A stretch of 64,000 bases of DNA, from contig NC_045436.1 of assembly GCF_002776525.5 (NCBI RefSeq), forward strand, positions 5,867,918 to 5,931,917, given 5' to 3'. The translations under genes were made by a program, and so were the position numbers. How positions within the stretch are numbered: position 1 is the stretch's first letter; each line of letters opens with the position of its first letter. The notes under the pieces are model-generated. The model worked only from the letters and a program-made list of their open reading frames with translations, was not told the origin of the DNA and searched no databases. Positions 34,926 to 44,800 of the stretch are shown here, one piece after another. Source of the DNA: Piliocolobus tephrosceles. Lineage: Eukaryota > Chordata > Mammalia > Primates > Cercopithecidae.

Positions 34926-35398
34926 GAGACTTGCAGCGTGAAGGCAATGGGAGCGCAGACAATGGCCCGATTCAGCGCAGGAGTGCTTGGCCAACCGGGA
35001 GCCACCGCACAAAAGACCCAAACAAATGAGGCAGCCGAGGCCTCCGAGGCTGACCCGGGATCGGGCGTGCGGGAGGCCGGAGGGGCGGCGGCAGACCCTC
35101 CGCGCCGGGCGGCTCAGCGCGAGGCGTGGGGATGACAGTGTCCGAGTCGTGTCCCCGCGGGCCTAACAGCCGCACGGCCCGCAGTCCCTGGCGCTGGCTG
35201 GCTCTGCCTCCGCTGCAGTCCCCAGGAGGCAGTCTTCATCACAGAGGCTCGAGCGAGGGGCGCGTGTGCACAGGATCCGAGCAGGCTCTGCAGACAGCAG
35301 CTGCGGCGGGCGGGCTCCTGCGGAATCCAGGAAGAGCCCGCGTCGTCCCCGCGACTGCAGCGCCTCGTCAATCTTCCCCTTGCCGAGGTTCCGGGCGC

Positions 35399-35416
35399 TG
35401 TGCGTGCGTGCGCGCG
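35399..35416 (+). other. Alternating purine-pyrimidine (Z-DNA-prone) tract
   Basis: An unbroken (T/C)G alternation of about 18 bases (tgtgcgtgcgtgcgcgcg) inside the CpG island. Such GC/GT alternations favour Z-DNA under negative supercoiling, as found near active promoters. Confidence 0.5.
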
Positions 35417-35502
35417 GGTGGGTGGCTGGGTGGGTGCGCCGACACGCATGTGCCCCCTACACATGCATGCTCCTACTTACTGGCCGAGGCGGCGACGGAG
35501 CC

Positions 35503-35625
35503 ATGGCTGCCAAGGACGCCGAGCCTGCGATCGACCCCCGCGCGGTGGCAGCGCTGCTCGGGCGCGAGCGCGCGGAACGGCTATTGAAGGGCAGGAAGCA
35601 GGACAGCCGCCCAGTCTCATGCTAA
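35503..35625 (+). CDS. Candidate divergent small ORF (40 codons), unproven
   Basis: Not recognised. An ATG in a strong context (GGAGCCATGG) opens 40 codons: MAAKDAEPAIDPRAVAALLG.., ending ..PVSC then TAA. GC-rich third positions and an Ala/Arg/Glu/Leu-rich stretch suggest one helix. The same frame is open upstream to an ATG at 35266 (119 residues). It points away from STOX2 from about 700 bp upstream of the inferred STOX2 start, so it could be the 5' part of a divergent lncRNA or microprotein. Against it: open frames are common by chance in CpG islands, I see no strong splice donor just downstream, and no family is recognised. Confidence 0.22.
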   Translation: MAAKDAEPAIDPRAVAALLGRERAERLLKGRKQDSRPVSC

Positions 35626-36078
35626 TCACCAGGCTGCCTTAAGTTAGAGCGTGGTTCCCATCAGGCTTCTCATTTTCATGTAAAACACCCGGCGGCGGCG
35701 CAGGGACCTTGGCTGCTGCCCCAGGCTGGAGCCAGCGCTTGGATATTTACATAGTTTTAGGATGGTCCCTCCCCCTCTGAGAGAGACAGCGAGCCAGCCT
35801 TCGTGGGAACGGGGAGATCTGCGGTGTCCTGCTTGGCCCACCTGCGCCAACCCCAAAGGAAGCTAAAGCCAGAGGGAGGGGGCGCCACGGCGAGCTCCCC
35901 CACAACCGCACACGCCGGGGCGCCAGGTCCACGCAGCCTGGAAGACGCAATGCAAGTGGCCTGCAGCGCTTCCTTTCTCCCTCTGGAGTCCCGGTGTAAG
36001 TCACCGCCAGCCAGCTACACTGCATTCAGGTCCACAGCTCTTTAGATGGCAGGGCTCTGCACAGCTGTTTCTGGTCCA
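35626..36078. other. Upstream region between two CpG clusters
   Basis: Moderately GC-rich, no repeats. Open frames on both strands (35644-36045) lack any recognisable motif. Confidence 0.5.
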
Positions 36079-36215
36079 ACAACCAATCACTAAAGGACAA
36101 CAATGCGCGCGGCGCGCGAGGGGAGGAGCGGCCAACGCGCCGCCCGGGCCGGGGCGATGGGCCCGGGACGCGGGCCCGGGACCTGGAGGTCACGCCGAGT
36201 TAAAGGCGCCCAGCC
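36079..36215. promoter_or_regulatory. Second CpG-dense cluster with CCAAT box
   Basis: An 'aaccaatcac' CCAAT box (36081-36090, plus strand) precedes about 100 bp of nearly pure CpG sequence (GCGCGC tracts and a repeated GGGCCCGGGAC at 36161-36183). It is separated from the main island by about 450 bp of lower CpG density. It could be an alternative promoter or an enhancer-type island; no transcript is visible. Confidence 0.4.
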
Positions 36216-36809
36216 ACGTTGCTGCTAACCCCGACCATGCTCTGCCACTGCCGTTCATTCAAAAACGGTTATCTCCTAGATTTGGGTTTCCAAAAATGCT
36301 TTGGTACAGTAAACAACGACAAAAATAAGCCTGATTTCCTTTTTCAGCGCTGCATTTTATTTGACTTGTTGGTGCATTTTTTCATCTGTGACAATGCAAC
36401 GTTCAAAATCATATTTATGCTGTTGTTTCATATGCACAGGTGCCAAGACGCAGAGACAGGGATATTAAATCTTTATGGGGATATGCTTTTAACAGGCTGA
36501 TACCGCAAAAACAAGCCAGTGGATTCTAGCTGCTTAGGATTCAGGAACTTCTAACACAATCTGTGCTATTCCAAGGCTTGAATTCTTTGAGGGGGTTAGC
36601 AAGGATCTTGAAGAACCAGGCAGAGCAGGATGGCGTTAAGCCACAGGCATTATAAAATCTAGAATTAGAGCTCCCCTCATTCAGATCTCAAGACCGCCTT
36701 CTATAACCTGTGGCCACTGTACTACCTCTTGGGATACCCAGGATAAATAAAGAAGTAATCACTAAGTAGCCTACGGAATTTATATTTACATAATCAAAAT
36801 GTATTACTA
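36216..36809. other. Unannotated upstream DNA
   Basis: AT content returns to background. A 93-residue frame at 36219-36500 has no motif. Confidence 0.5.
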
Positions 36810-37110
36810 GGCCGCGCGTGGTGGCTCACGCCTGTAATCCCAGCACTTTGGGAGGCCGAGGCGGTTGGATCACGAGGTCAGGAGATGGAGACCATCCTGG
36901 CTAACACGGTGAAACCCCGTCTCTACTAAATATACAAAAAATTAGCCGGGCGTAGTGGCGGGCCCCTGTAGTCCCAGCTACTCGGGAGGCTGAGGCAGGA
37001 GAATGGCGGGAACCCGGGAGGCGGAGCTTGCAGTGAGCTGAGATCCGGCCACTGCACTCCAGCCTGGGCGACAGAGCAAGACTCCGTCCCCCCCACCCAC
37101 AAAAAAAAAA
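36810..37110 (+). repeat. AluY, Old World monkey type, with 14-bp target duplication
   Basis: Carries 'ggcgggaac' and 'gagctgagatccggcc'. 'aaaatgtattacta' sits at 36796-36809 and 37111-37124, fixing both edges. Low divergence implies a recent insertion. Confidence 0.95.
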
Positions 37111-37156
37111 AAAATGTATTACTAACTGTCAACCAATTCACTAATGTTCTGCGGGT

Positions 37157-37193
37157 TTTTTTTTGTTTTTTTGTTTGTTTGTTTGTTTGTTTT
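37157..37193 (+). repeat. T-rich / (GTTT)n run
   Basis: Poly-T, then about five TTTG units; simple repeat. Confidence 0.9.
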
Positions 37194-37311
37194 TAATTAG
37201 GAAAGGATAGTCCCCCAAAAGGCACTTTTAGTTCAATGTCTTCCTGTAAGAGAACTGCTAAGAACAGAAACATTACAGATTTAGAAGTTATAGAAAGCTA
37301 GCTGTATAAAG

Positions 37312-37889
37312 CAGGGATCCCCAATTCCCAGGCCATGGACTGCTTGGATATTTATGTACCCCACGGATATTTAGGGACCCCATGCAGCTTCTAGTCTGTG
37401 GCCCCTTAGGAACCAGGCAGCACAGCAGGAGGTGGGCGGTGAAGCTTCATCTGTATTTACAACAGTTCTCCATTGCTTGCTGGCATTACCTCCTGAACTC
37501 AGCCTCCTGTCAGATCAGCAGCCACATTAGATTCTCACAGGAGCGCGAACCCTAGTTTGAACCACACTTGGAGGGATCTGGGTTGCATGCTCCTTATGAG
37601 AATCTAATGCCTGATGATCTGTCACTGTCTCCCATCACCTCCAGATGGGACTGCCTAGTTGCAGAAAAACAAGCTCAGGGCTCCCACTGACTCCACATGA
37701 TGGTGGGTTGTATACTTATTTCATTATATATTACAATCTAATAATAAAAGAAATAAAGTGCACAGTAAATGTGATGCACTCAAATCATCCCAAAACCTTC
37801 TGCCCTCCAACCCTACCTCCACCCCAGTCCAAGGAACAACTGTCTTCCACGAAACTGGCGCCCAGTGTGAAAAAGGTTGGGGACCGCTG
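37312..37889. mobile_element. hAT-Charlie non-autonomous element (MER1 type), both ends present
   Basis: Begins 'cagggatccccaattccc' and ends 'ggttggggaccgctg', imperfect terminal inverted repeats. Internal 'acattagattctcacaggagcgcgaaccct' and its near-inverse at 37590-37613 are family hallmarks. Flanked by 8-bp target duplications 'gtataaag' / 'gtgtaaag'. No transposase is encoded. The subfamily name is my best judgement. Confidence 0.8.
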
Positions 37890-38059
37890 GTGTAAAGGAT
37901 CATAAAGGTAATAATAAATTGTAGTAATGAATGTAGGATAACTGACATTTAGATATCTCAATTCAACAATTACTCAGTACCTCCCAAGAGCCTAAAGCGG
38001 TTATATGAATGATTATAATAGCTATGACTGAAGGCTAATGGTGACTGCTTTTGTGGCAA

Positions 38060-38790
38060 CTGTGATAGTCATTCATTCAGCAAACGATAACTGACTGTCT
38101 AGAATATGTGAGCCCTGGGATGGGTGCTAGGCAAACAGAGCACCACACATGACCCTACAGCAAACCATCTAGTGGGGAAGAGAAACAGTAGGCAAATAAA
38201 CGCAGAAATTGTGCTAAGTTCTATGAAGAACAATAACCTCTCTAAGAAATGACAGTTGAGCTGAGACCTATAGCATGAGGAGCCACTCAAGCAGAGTGTG
38301 GGAGATGGTGTTACAGAAAGGGGGAGCAGTCTGTGTAAAGGCTCTGGGGTAGAAGGGATCTTGACTTCTGTTGGCGGAAGTGGAAAAAGGCCACTGTGGC
38401 TGAAATTGGAGCATAGTAAGGGGGAGATTTGTGATGAGGTCATGGAAGGATGCAGAGCCAGATCATGCCGGGACTTGCAGCCCATGGTAAAGGTTTTATA
38501 TTCTATTCCAAGTGCAGTGTGAACCGCTGAAGGGTTTGGATAAAAGAAGCAATGATATTTTTAGAATTTCTATACAGAAGAATAGGGAATCTGTTTGAAG
38601 GGAGAGATTGGCTAAGAATTTTCTGGAAGTAACTTTGAATTGCACTTGATTAAACTGAGAAAATATTAATTGTTCATATGAAAGAAGGGAGGTGAGTTGA
38701 TGGACATTTGGGGAGAAGAGCTACAGCTCCACTCAGCCACCTCCTAATGCAGACCTTGCAGAGGGGTGACATGATCCAGTGTTTGTGGCC
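38060..38790 (-). repeat. LINE-2 fragment (antisense)
   Basis: Reverse L2 text: 'ctaagttctatgaagaac', 'gagcagtctgtgtaaaggctctgggg', 'ccagatcatgccgggacttgcagcccatggtaaagg' and 'gggtgacatgatccag'. Confidence 0.85.
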
Positions 38791-39424
38791 AACTAGCCTG
38801 ATGTAGAAGAATCGGGGTACGTAGGCTGAGTTAGCTGAATCGGATCAGATGGCAAAGTAGGTATGGGTGGTGAAGTAATTTATCCATTCAAACTGGGGAC
38901 AATGCTGAATAGTGCTATGAAGGGAAGGCTTAAATCTAGCAAACAGAGTATTGTGAAACCAGTCCAATCTGAAGAAAATGGAGGTCCCTGTTACTATAGC
39001 CACTATTAAAATCAGACTCAGTCTGTCCATCTGTGTTATGGAAAGAGTCACTCTGGTCAGTTTCAGATCTCTAAACCCACCTCAGACAATCATGGATCTG
39101 GGTCATGAGTTGTCCATCAAGCAAGCTCAGTTTTGTAACCCAGTATTCAATATTAGGAAAGTTAGAATTAAATGATAAAGCAAATTGATTTTATAGCATT
39201 AGTATTCTTTAATCGGGCGTTTAAAATGTGTATATTTGGTATTTTCATATCAGACAGATTAGAGACACTAATTAGACAGATTTGCTTTGTGACTCTAACT
39301 CAAATGTATAATTGATTTTAGACTTGTAATCTTAAATTGAAAGGTATACAACTTTTGACTTGAAATCATTTTCATTTAAAACTTTAGTTTATTAGCTTTG
39401 CTACAGTTGAATGAAATGAGAGTT
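38791..39424. other. Unannotated intergenic DNA
   Basis: May include further decayed L2; nothing firm. Confidence 0.45.
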
Positions 39425-39550
39425 AGAAGAATGTAAACTCCATGAGGATGAGGGACATTTTCTGTCTTATTCATTGTTGCTTATTGTTCTGTTTTTTCAG
39501 AACTATATCCCCAATGGCTAGCAATGGTTGGCACATATTTGATGACTACT
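39425..39550 (+). repeat. LINE-2 3' end
   Basis: 'gaatgtaaactccatgaggatgagggac' through 'aactatatccccaatggctagca' matches the forward L2 3' terminus. Confidence 0.75.
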
Positions 39551-39604
39551 GAAGACCCAATAGAGTACTGGGGAAAATTTGGGTTGAAGCCTTCCTAGTC
39601 AGAT

Positions 39605-40580
39605 ATATTAAATACTTTTTAAAAATCAAGTATACCAAGTGTATGACATCAGAGACACAAGCCACAAAAGAAAAAAACAGAAAAACTGACTTAATGAAAT
39701 TTTTAAAATGTGTGCATCAGAAGACAGTCAACAGAGAAAAGACAATCCACAGAATGGGAGAAAATATTTACAAATCATATATCTGATAAGGGATTGATAT
39801 CCAGAGTATGTAGAGAACTCCTAAATCTCAACAACAAAAAAACAAACAACTAGATTCAAAAATGGACAAAGGACTTGAATAGAGATTTCTGCAAAGAACA
39901 TATCCAAATGACCAGTAAGCACATGAAAAGATACTCAGTATCAGTAATCATTAGAGAAACGCAAATCAAAACTACAATGAGATACCAACTCACACCCATT
40001 AGCACGGCTACTATCAAAAAAAAAAAAAAAAAAAAAAAAAAAACCCCCAAAACCAGAAAATAACAAATGTTGGCAGTTATGTGGAGAAACTGGAACCCTT
40101 GTGCACTGTTGGTAGGCAAGCAAAATGGTACAGCCACTGTGGAAAACAGTATGGCAACTCCTCAAAAATTTAAAACTAGAATTACCATATGATCCAGCAA
40201 TTCCACTTCTAGATACACCTGCAAATTGAAAGCAGGGACTCGAAGAGATATCTGGACTCTCCCTATATTAATAGCAACATTATTCACAATAGTTAAAACA
40301 TGGTGCAACCCAAGTACCCAATGAGGGATGAGTGGATAAGCAAAGTGCAATATATACATACAATGGAATCTATTCAGCATTCTAAAGAAAGGAAATCCTT
40401 TCCAATGCTACAACAGGATGAACCTTGAAAACAGAATGCTAAGTGAAAGAAATCAGTCACAGAAAGAAAAATACTGCATAATTCCACTTACATAAAGTAC
40501 TTAGAATAGTCAAAATCATAATGACACAAAGGAGAACGGTGGTTGCCAGGGGCTGGAGGAAAGGTGAAAAGAGGGGTCAT
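39605..40580 (+). repeat. Old LINE-1, part before nested insertion
   Basis: L1 ORF2 3' coding order ('gggagaaaatatttacaaatcat', 'caaatcaaaactacaatgagatacc', 'cactgttggtaggcaagcaaaatgg', 'taagtgaaagaaatcagtcac') with many stops and a 26-A run at 40018-40043. Interrupted at 40580. Confidence 0.88.
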
Positions 40581-41961
40581 AATGGAACAGAACGGAGTCC
40601 TCAGAAATAATGCCACACATCTACAACCATCTGATCTTTGACAAACCTGACAAAAACAAGAAATGGGGAAAGGATTCCCTATTTAATAAATGGTGCTGGG
40701 AAAATTGGCTAGCCATAAGTAGAAAGCTGAAACTGGATCCTTTCCTTACTCCTTATACGAAGATTAATTCAAGATGGATTAGAGACTTAAATGTTAGACC
40801 TAATACCATAAAAACCCTAGAAGAAAATCTAGGTAGTACCATTCAGGACATAGGCATGGGCAAGGACTTCATGTCTAAAACACCAAAAGCAACGGCAGCA
40901 AAAGCCAAAATTGACAAATGGGATCTAATTAAACTAAAGAGCTTCTGCACAGCAAAAGAAACTACCATCAGAGTGAACAGGCAACCTACAGAATGGGAGA
41001 AAATTTTCGCAATCTACTCATCTGACAAAGGGCTAATTTCCAGAATCTACAAAGAACTCAAACAAATATACAAGAAAAAAACAAACAACCCCATCCAAAA
41101 GTGGGGAAAGGATATGAACAGACATTTCTCAAAAGAAGACATTCATACAGCCAACAGACACATGAAAAAATGCTCATCATCACTGGCCATCAGAGAAATG
41201 CAAATCAAAACCACAATGAGATACCATCTCACACCAGTTAGAATGGCAATCATTAAAAAATCAGGAAACAACAGGTGTTGGAGAGGATGTGGAGAAATAG
41301 GAACACTTTTACACTGTTGGTGGGATTGTAAACTAGTTCAACCATTATGGAAAACAGTATGGCAATTCCTCAAAGATCTAGAACTAGATGTACCATATGA
41401 CCCAGCCATCCCACTGCTGGGTATATACCCAAAGGATTATAAATTATTCTACTACAAAGACACATGCACACGTATGTTTGTTGCGGCACTATTCACAATA
41501 GCAAAGACTTGGAATCAACCCAAATGTCCATCAGTGACAGACTGGATTAAGAAAATGTGGCACATATACACCATGGAATACTATGCAGCCATAAAAAAGG
41601 ATGAGTTTGCGTCCTTTGTAGGGACATGGATGCAGCTGGAAACCATCATTCTTAGCAAACTATCACAAGAAGAGAAAACCAAACACCGCATGTTCTCACT
41701 CATAGGTGGGAACTGAACAATGAGCTCACTTGGACTCGGGAAGGGGAACATCACACACTGGGGCCTATCATGGGGAGGGGGGAGGGGGGAGGGATTGCAT
41801 TGGGGAGTTATACCTGATATAAATGATGAATTGATGGGTGCTGACGAGTTGATGGGTGCAGCACACCAACATGGCACATGTATACATATGTAACAAACCT
41901 GCACGTTATGCACATGTACCCTAGAACTTAAAGTATAATTAAAAAAAAAAAAAAAAAAAAA
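40581..41961 (+). mobile_element. Young 5'-truncated LINE-1 (L1PA-like) nested in old LINE-1
   Basis: 1.38-kb element carrying the ORF2 C-terminus, 3' UTR with a G-rich tract (41774-41794) and a poly-A of about 20. Flanked by a perfect 15-bp duplication 'gaaaagaggggtcat' (40566-40580 and 41962-41976). Low decay points to a young, primate-lineage insertion. 5' UTR, ORF1 and the ORF2 endonuclease and reverse transcriptase are absent, so it cannot move by itself. Confidence 0.95.
40610..41716 (+). pseudogene. LINE-1 ORF2 C-terminal remnant, still open (368 codons)
   Basis: Open from the first in-frame ATG to the normal ORF2 stop (..FSLIGGN). It keeps the C-terminal cysteine motif near residues 222-239 (C-x3-C-x7-HC-x3-C in CWRGCGEIGTLLHCWWDC). 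Intact ORF2 is about 1,275 residues, so roughly the last 29 percent remains, without endonuclease or reverse transcriptase. No promoter is linked to it; it reads as a young dead copy rather than a gene. Confidence 0.9.
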
Positions 41962-41976
41962 GAAAAGAGGGGTCAT

Positions 41977-42175
41977 TGTTTGAGTTGTTGTTTAATTGGT
42001 AGAGAGTTTCCATTTTACAAAAGGAAAAGAATTATGGAGATAGATGGTGGTAATGGATGCATAACGTTATGTATATATTTAACTTAACTGGACTATACAC
42101 TTAAAAATGATTAAGATGGTAAATTTTACGTTATGTGTATTTTAACTAAATAAAAATAGTAATACATTTTAAAAA
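41977..42175 (+). repeat. Old LINE-1, part after nested insertion
   Basis: 'ggagatagatggtggtaatgg', 'actatacacttaaaaatgattaagatgg' and 'tattttaactaaataaaaat' complete the 3' end of the element at 39605-40580. Confidence 0.85.
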
Positions 42176-42479
42176 TTAAATAAACCAAATTTATAGATGC
42201 AATTTAAAAGTTTAAGGGAATGTATTTAAAGATGTTTCTAAGTAGGGCTAATTGTTCAGAAAAGGGGATTTAGTCTTCCATTCGAATTGATCAAATGTTT
42301 TTCAGAGGCCCCAAGAGTTACGATTTTTATTTTTTACTTAAAAATGCAAAATTTACAAATAGAATAAATTAAATCTGAAACCTTATGGAAATTTTGATTT
42401 TTCAATTTGCATCTCTAGTAGAGGAAAACTTGAAGTTTGAATTTTTAAACTTGTATCTCCAGTAGACGGAACATTCATG
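42176..42479. other. Unannotated AT-rich DNA with internal echo
   Basis: Imperfect repeat: 'gatttttcaatttgcatctctagtaga' (42395-42421) and 'gaatttttaaacttgtatctccagtaga' (42439-42466). Confidence 0.5.
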
Positions 42480-44178
42480 AAAAACCTAAGCATCTGAACA
42501 CAATCTTTCCTGTGGGTTAGAATCAACTTCTTCCAAACTCCTGTTAATGTTGATATTCTGACCTCCTCCCATGGATCACAAATGTTCTTAACGGCATCTA
42601 GAATGGTGAATCTTTTCCAGAAAGTTTCCAATTTATTGTACCCAGATCCATCAGAGGAATCATGATCTATGGCAGCTACAGCCTCATGAAAAATATTTAT
42701 TTTTTAAATAATAAGACTTGAAAATCAAAATTACTCCTTAATCCATGGGCTACTGCAAAATGAACATTGTGTTATCAGGCATGAAAACAGCATTAATCTC
42801 CCTTAACATCTCCATCAGAGCTCTTCAGTGACCACTGTCACTGAAGTATATTGTCAATAAGCAGTAATACTTTAAAAGAAATCTTTTTTTCTGAGCAGCA
42901 GGTCTCAACAGTGGGCTTAAAATATTCAGTAAACCATGTTGTAACCAGACGTGCTGTCATCCAGGCTTTGTTGTTGCATTTACAGAGCACAAGCAGAGCA
43001 GATCTAGCATTGTTCTTAAAGGTCTTCAGTTTTTTGGTATAGTAAATGAGCATCGGCTTCAACTTGAAGTCACCAGCTCCATGACCCCTAGTAAGAGAGT
43101 TAGCCTGTCCTTTGAAGGTCGTATCATTGAAGGCAGACATTGACGTCTCCTCTCTAAGTCTAAGATGGCCTGTCTTTCCAAAAGAAGACTGTCTGTCTAC
43201 ATTGAAACTACATCGTTTAGTGTAGTCACTTTCGCCAATGATCTGTGCTAGATCTTCTAGATAACTTACTGCAACTTCTCCATCAGCACTTCCTGCTTCA
43301 CCTTGCACTTCTATGTTATACAGGAGACAGCTCTTTTCCTCAAACCTCATGAGCCAACCTCTGCTAGCTTCAAACTTTCCTTCTGCAGTTTCCTCATTTC
43401 TCTCAGCCTTCAGAAAATTGAAGCTAGTTAGGGTCTTGCTCTGGATTAGACTTTGGCTAATCTAGGGAATGTTGTAGCTGGCTTGGTCTTCTGTCCAAAG
43501 CACTCAAATTTTCTCCATACCAGCAATAAGTCTGTTTTGCTTTCTTATCATTCGTGTGTTCACTGGAGTAGCACTTCTAATTTCCTACAACTTTTCGTGG
43601 CATTCATAACTTGGCTGACTTTGGTGCAAGAGACCTAGCTTTTGGCCTGTCTCAGCTTTGGACATGCCTTCCTCATGAAGCCTAATCATTTCTAGCTTTT
43701 GGTTTAAAGTAAGAGACATGCAACTCTTCTTTCACTTGCACATGTAGAGGCCATTGCACGGTTATTAATTGGCCTAGTTTCAATACTGTTGTGTCTCAGG
43801 AAATAGGGGAGCCAGAGCACAGGGAGAGAGAGAGGGGAATGGCCAGTCATTGGAACAGTCAGATCGCACACAACGTTTATAGATCAAGTTTGCCATCTTA
43901 TATGGGCACACTTCGTGGAGCCCCAAAAGAATTACAATAATACCATCAAACATCAATGATCACAGATGACCATAACACATATAACAAAAATGAACAAGTT
44001 TGAAATATTGAGAGAACTGCCACAATGTGACACAGAGACATAATGTGAGTAAATGCTGTTGCAAAAATGGTGCCCGTAGACTTACTCACCACCGGGTTGA
44101 CACAAAACTTCAGTTTGTAAAAAATGCAACATCTGCGAAGTGGAATAAAGCAAAGAGCAATGAAACAAGGTGTGCCCA
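42480..44178 (-). mobile_element. Tigger1 pogo-type DNA transposon, truncated
   Basis: The minus strand reads the Tigger1 5' terminal repeat from 44178 (plus strand '..caaggtgtgccca', with TA after it), then leader and transposase remnants. The 3' end, including the last catalytic residue region and the right terminal repeat, is missing or unrecognisable left of about 42480. Closest living relative is the domesticated TIGD1 family. Confidence 0.88.
42838..43350 (-). pseudogene. Tigger1 transposase fragment (170 codons open)
   Basis: Minus-strand open stretch matching the central DDE domain of Tigger/TIGD1-type transposases. 'FNVD' near residue 49 and 'LLLIDN' near residue 162 correspond to the first two catalytic aspartates. 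The aligned neighbouring segment (42631-42510, 'KRFTILDAVKNI..EEVRISTLTGVWKKL') lies in another frame, so the gene is frameshifted and dead. Confidence 0.85.
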
Positions 44179-44254
44179 TAAACACATTTTTCTTCTTGCT
44201 AATGTAGCTAACGATCTCACCACTGCCAAATCCACTCAGGACGTTGGTCCTTAT

Positions 44255-44800
44255 TTGGTTTCATGCTTGCCACTGTTGCCCACTCTCTCCCCTTAAAACT
44301 CTTCCCTCCCTGTCATTTTCATTGTCACTCTCTACAGGCTCTCCTCCTTATCCATGGCACCTCTGCCCATTCAGTACTGGGTGTTCTCTGGATTCCACCC
44401 AATCGCCCTTCTTGGCATTCAGAATTTCATCAGCTGAGTTCCTTCCAAAACATTCACTGCTTTATTTCAGCGCTTGCAAGTGAATGATTTCCAGATACTT
44501 CTCACCAACCCAGGCCTCTCTCCTGGATCTCCAAATTCTTACTTCCTACTGTTAACTGAATCTCCTTTCTGAACGCTCCATGGACAATCAAACTCAAGCT
44601 GCTCATTACACAAAATGTATCATCTTTATGCCCAGTCTCCGAACCTCGGGGTCTTAGCATACATTTCCAGTCACGGCAAATGGGAGTCCCACTATCCAGT
44701 CTCCCAGGGCAAGAACCTGGGAGTCATTCTCAAGCACCTCCTGTCACTGCTCTCCCCACTTCAGCCCACACACATCGCTACACACAGTCCACTGCTATAC
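44255..44800 (+). repeat. LINE-2 fragment
   Basis: 'caaactcaagctgctcattaca' and 'aacctgggagtcattctcaagc' are in L2 order after 'cctctctcctggatctccaaattc'. Decayed coding part. Confidence 0.75.

Larger units (their letters stand above)
34330..35620. promoter_or_regulatory. STOX2: CpG island over the STOX2 promoter and first exon
   Basis: CpG dinucleotides are frequent through this 1.3 kb and rare in the flanks. It covers STOX2 exon 1, the inferred leader and promoter, and a divergent plus-strand small ORF at 35503. CpG-island promoters are often bidirectional and typical of developmental regulators. Edges are by eye. Confidence 0.85.

Noticed and set aside
34473..35135. 220-codon plus-strand open frame antisense to STOX2 exon 1
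   Set aside because: CpG-island DNA has few stop codons, so long chance frames are expected. Composition is low-complexity Arg/Pro/Ala, no domain is seen, and it overlaps the real exon on the other strand.
41581..41976. 131-codon minus-strand frame
   Set aside because: Antisense of the young LINE-1 3' end, beginning in its poly-A/poly-T; not a gene.
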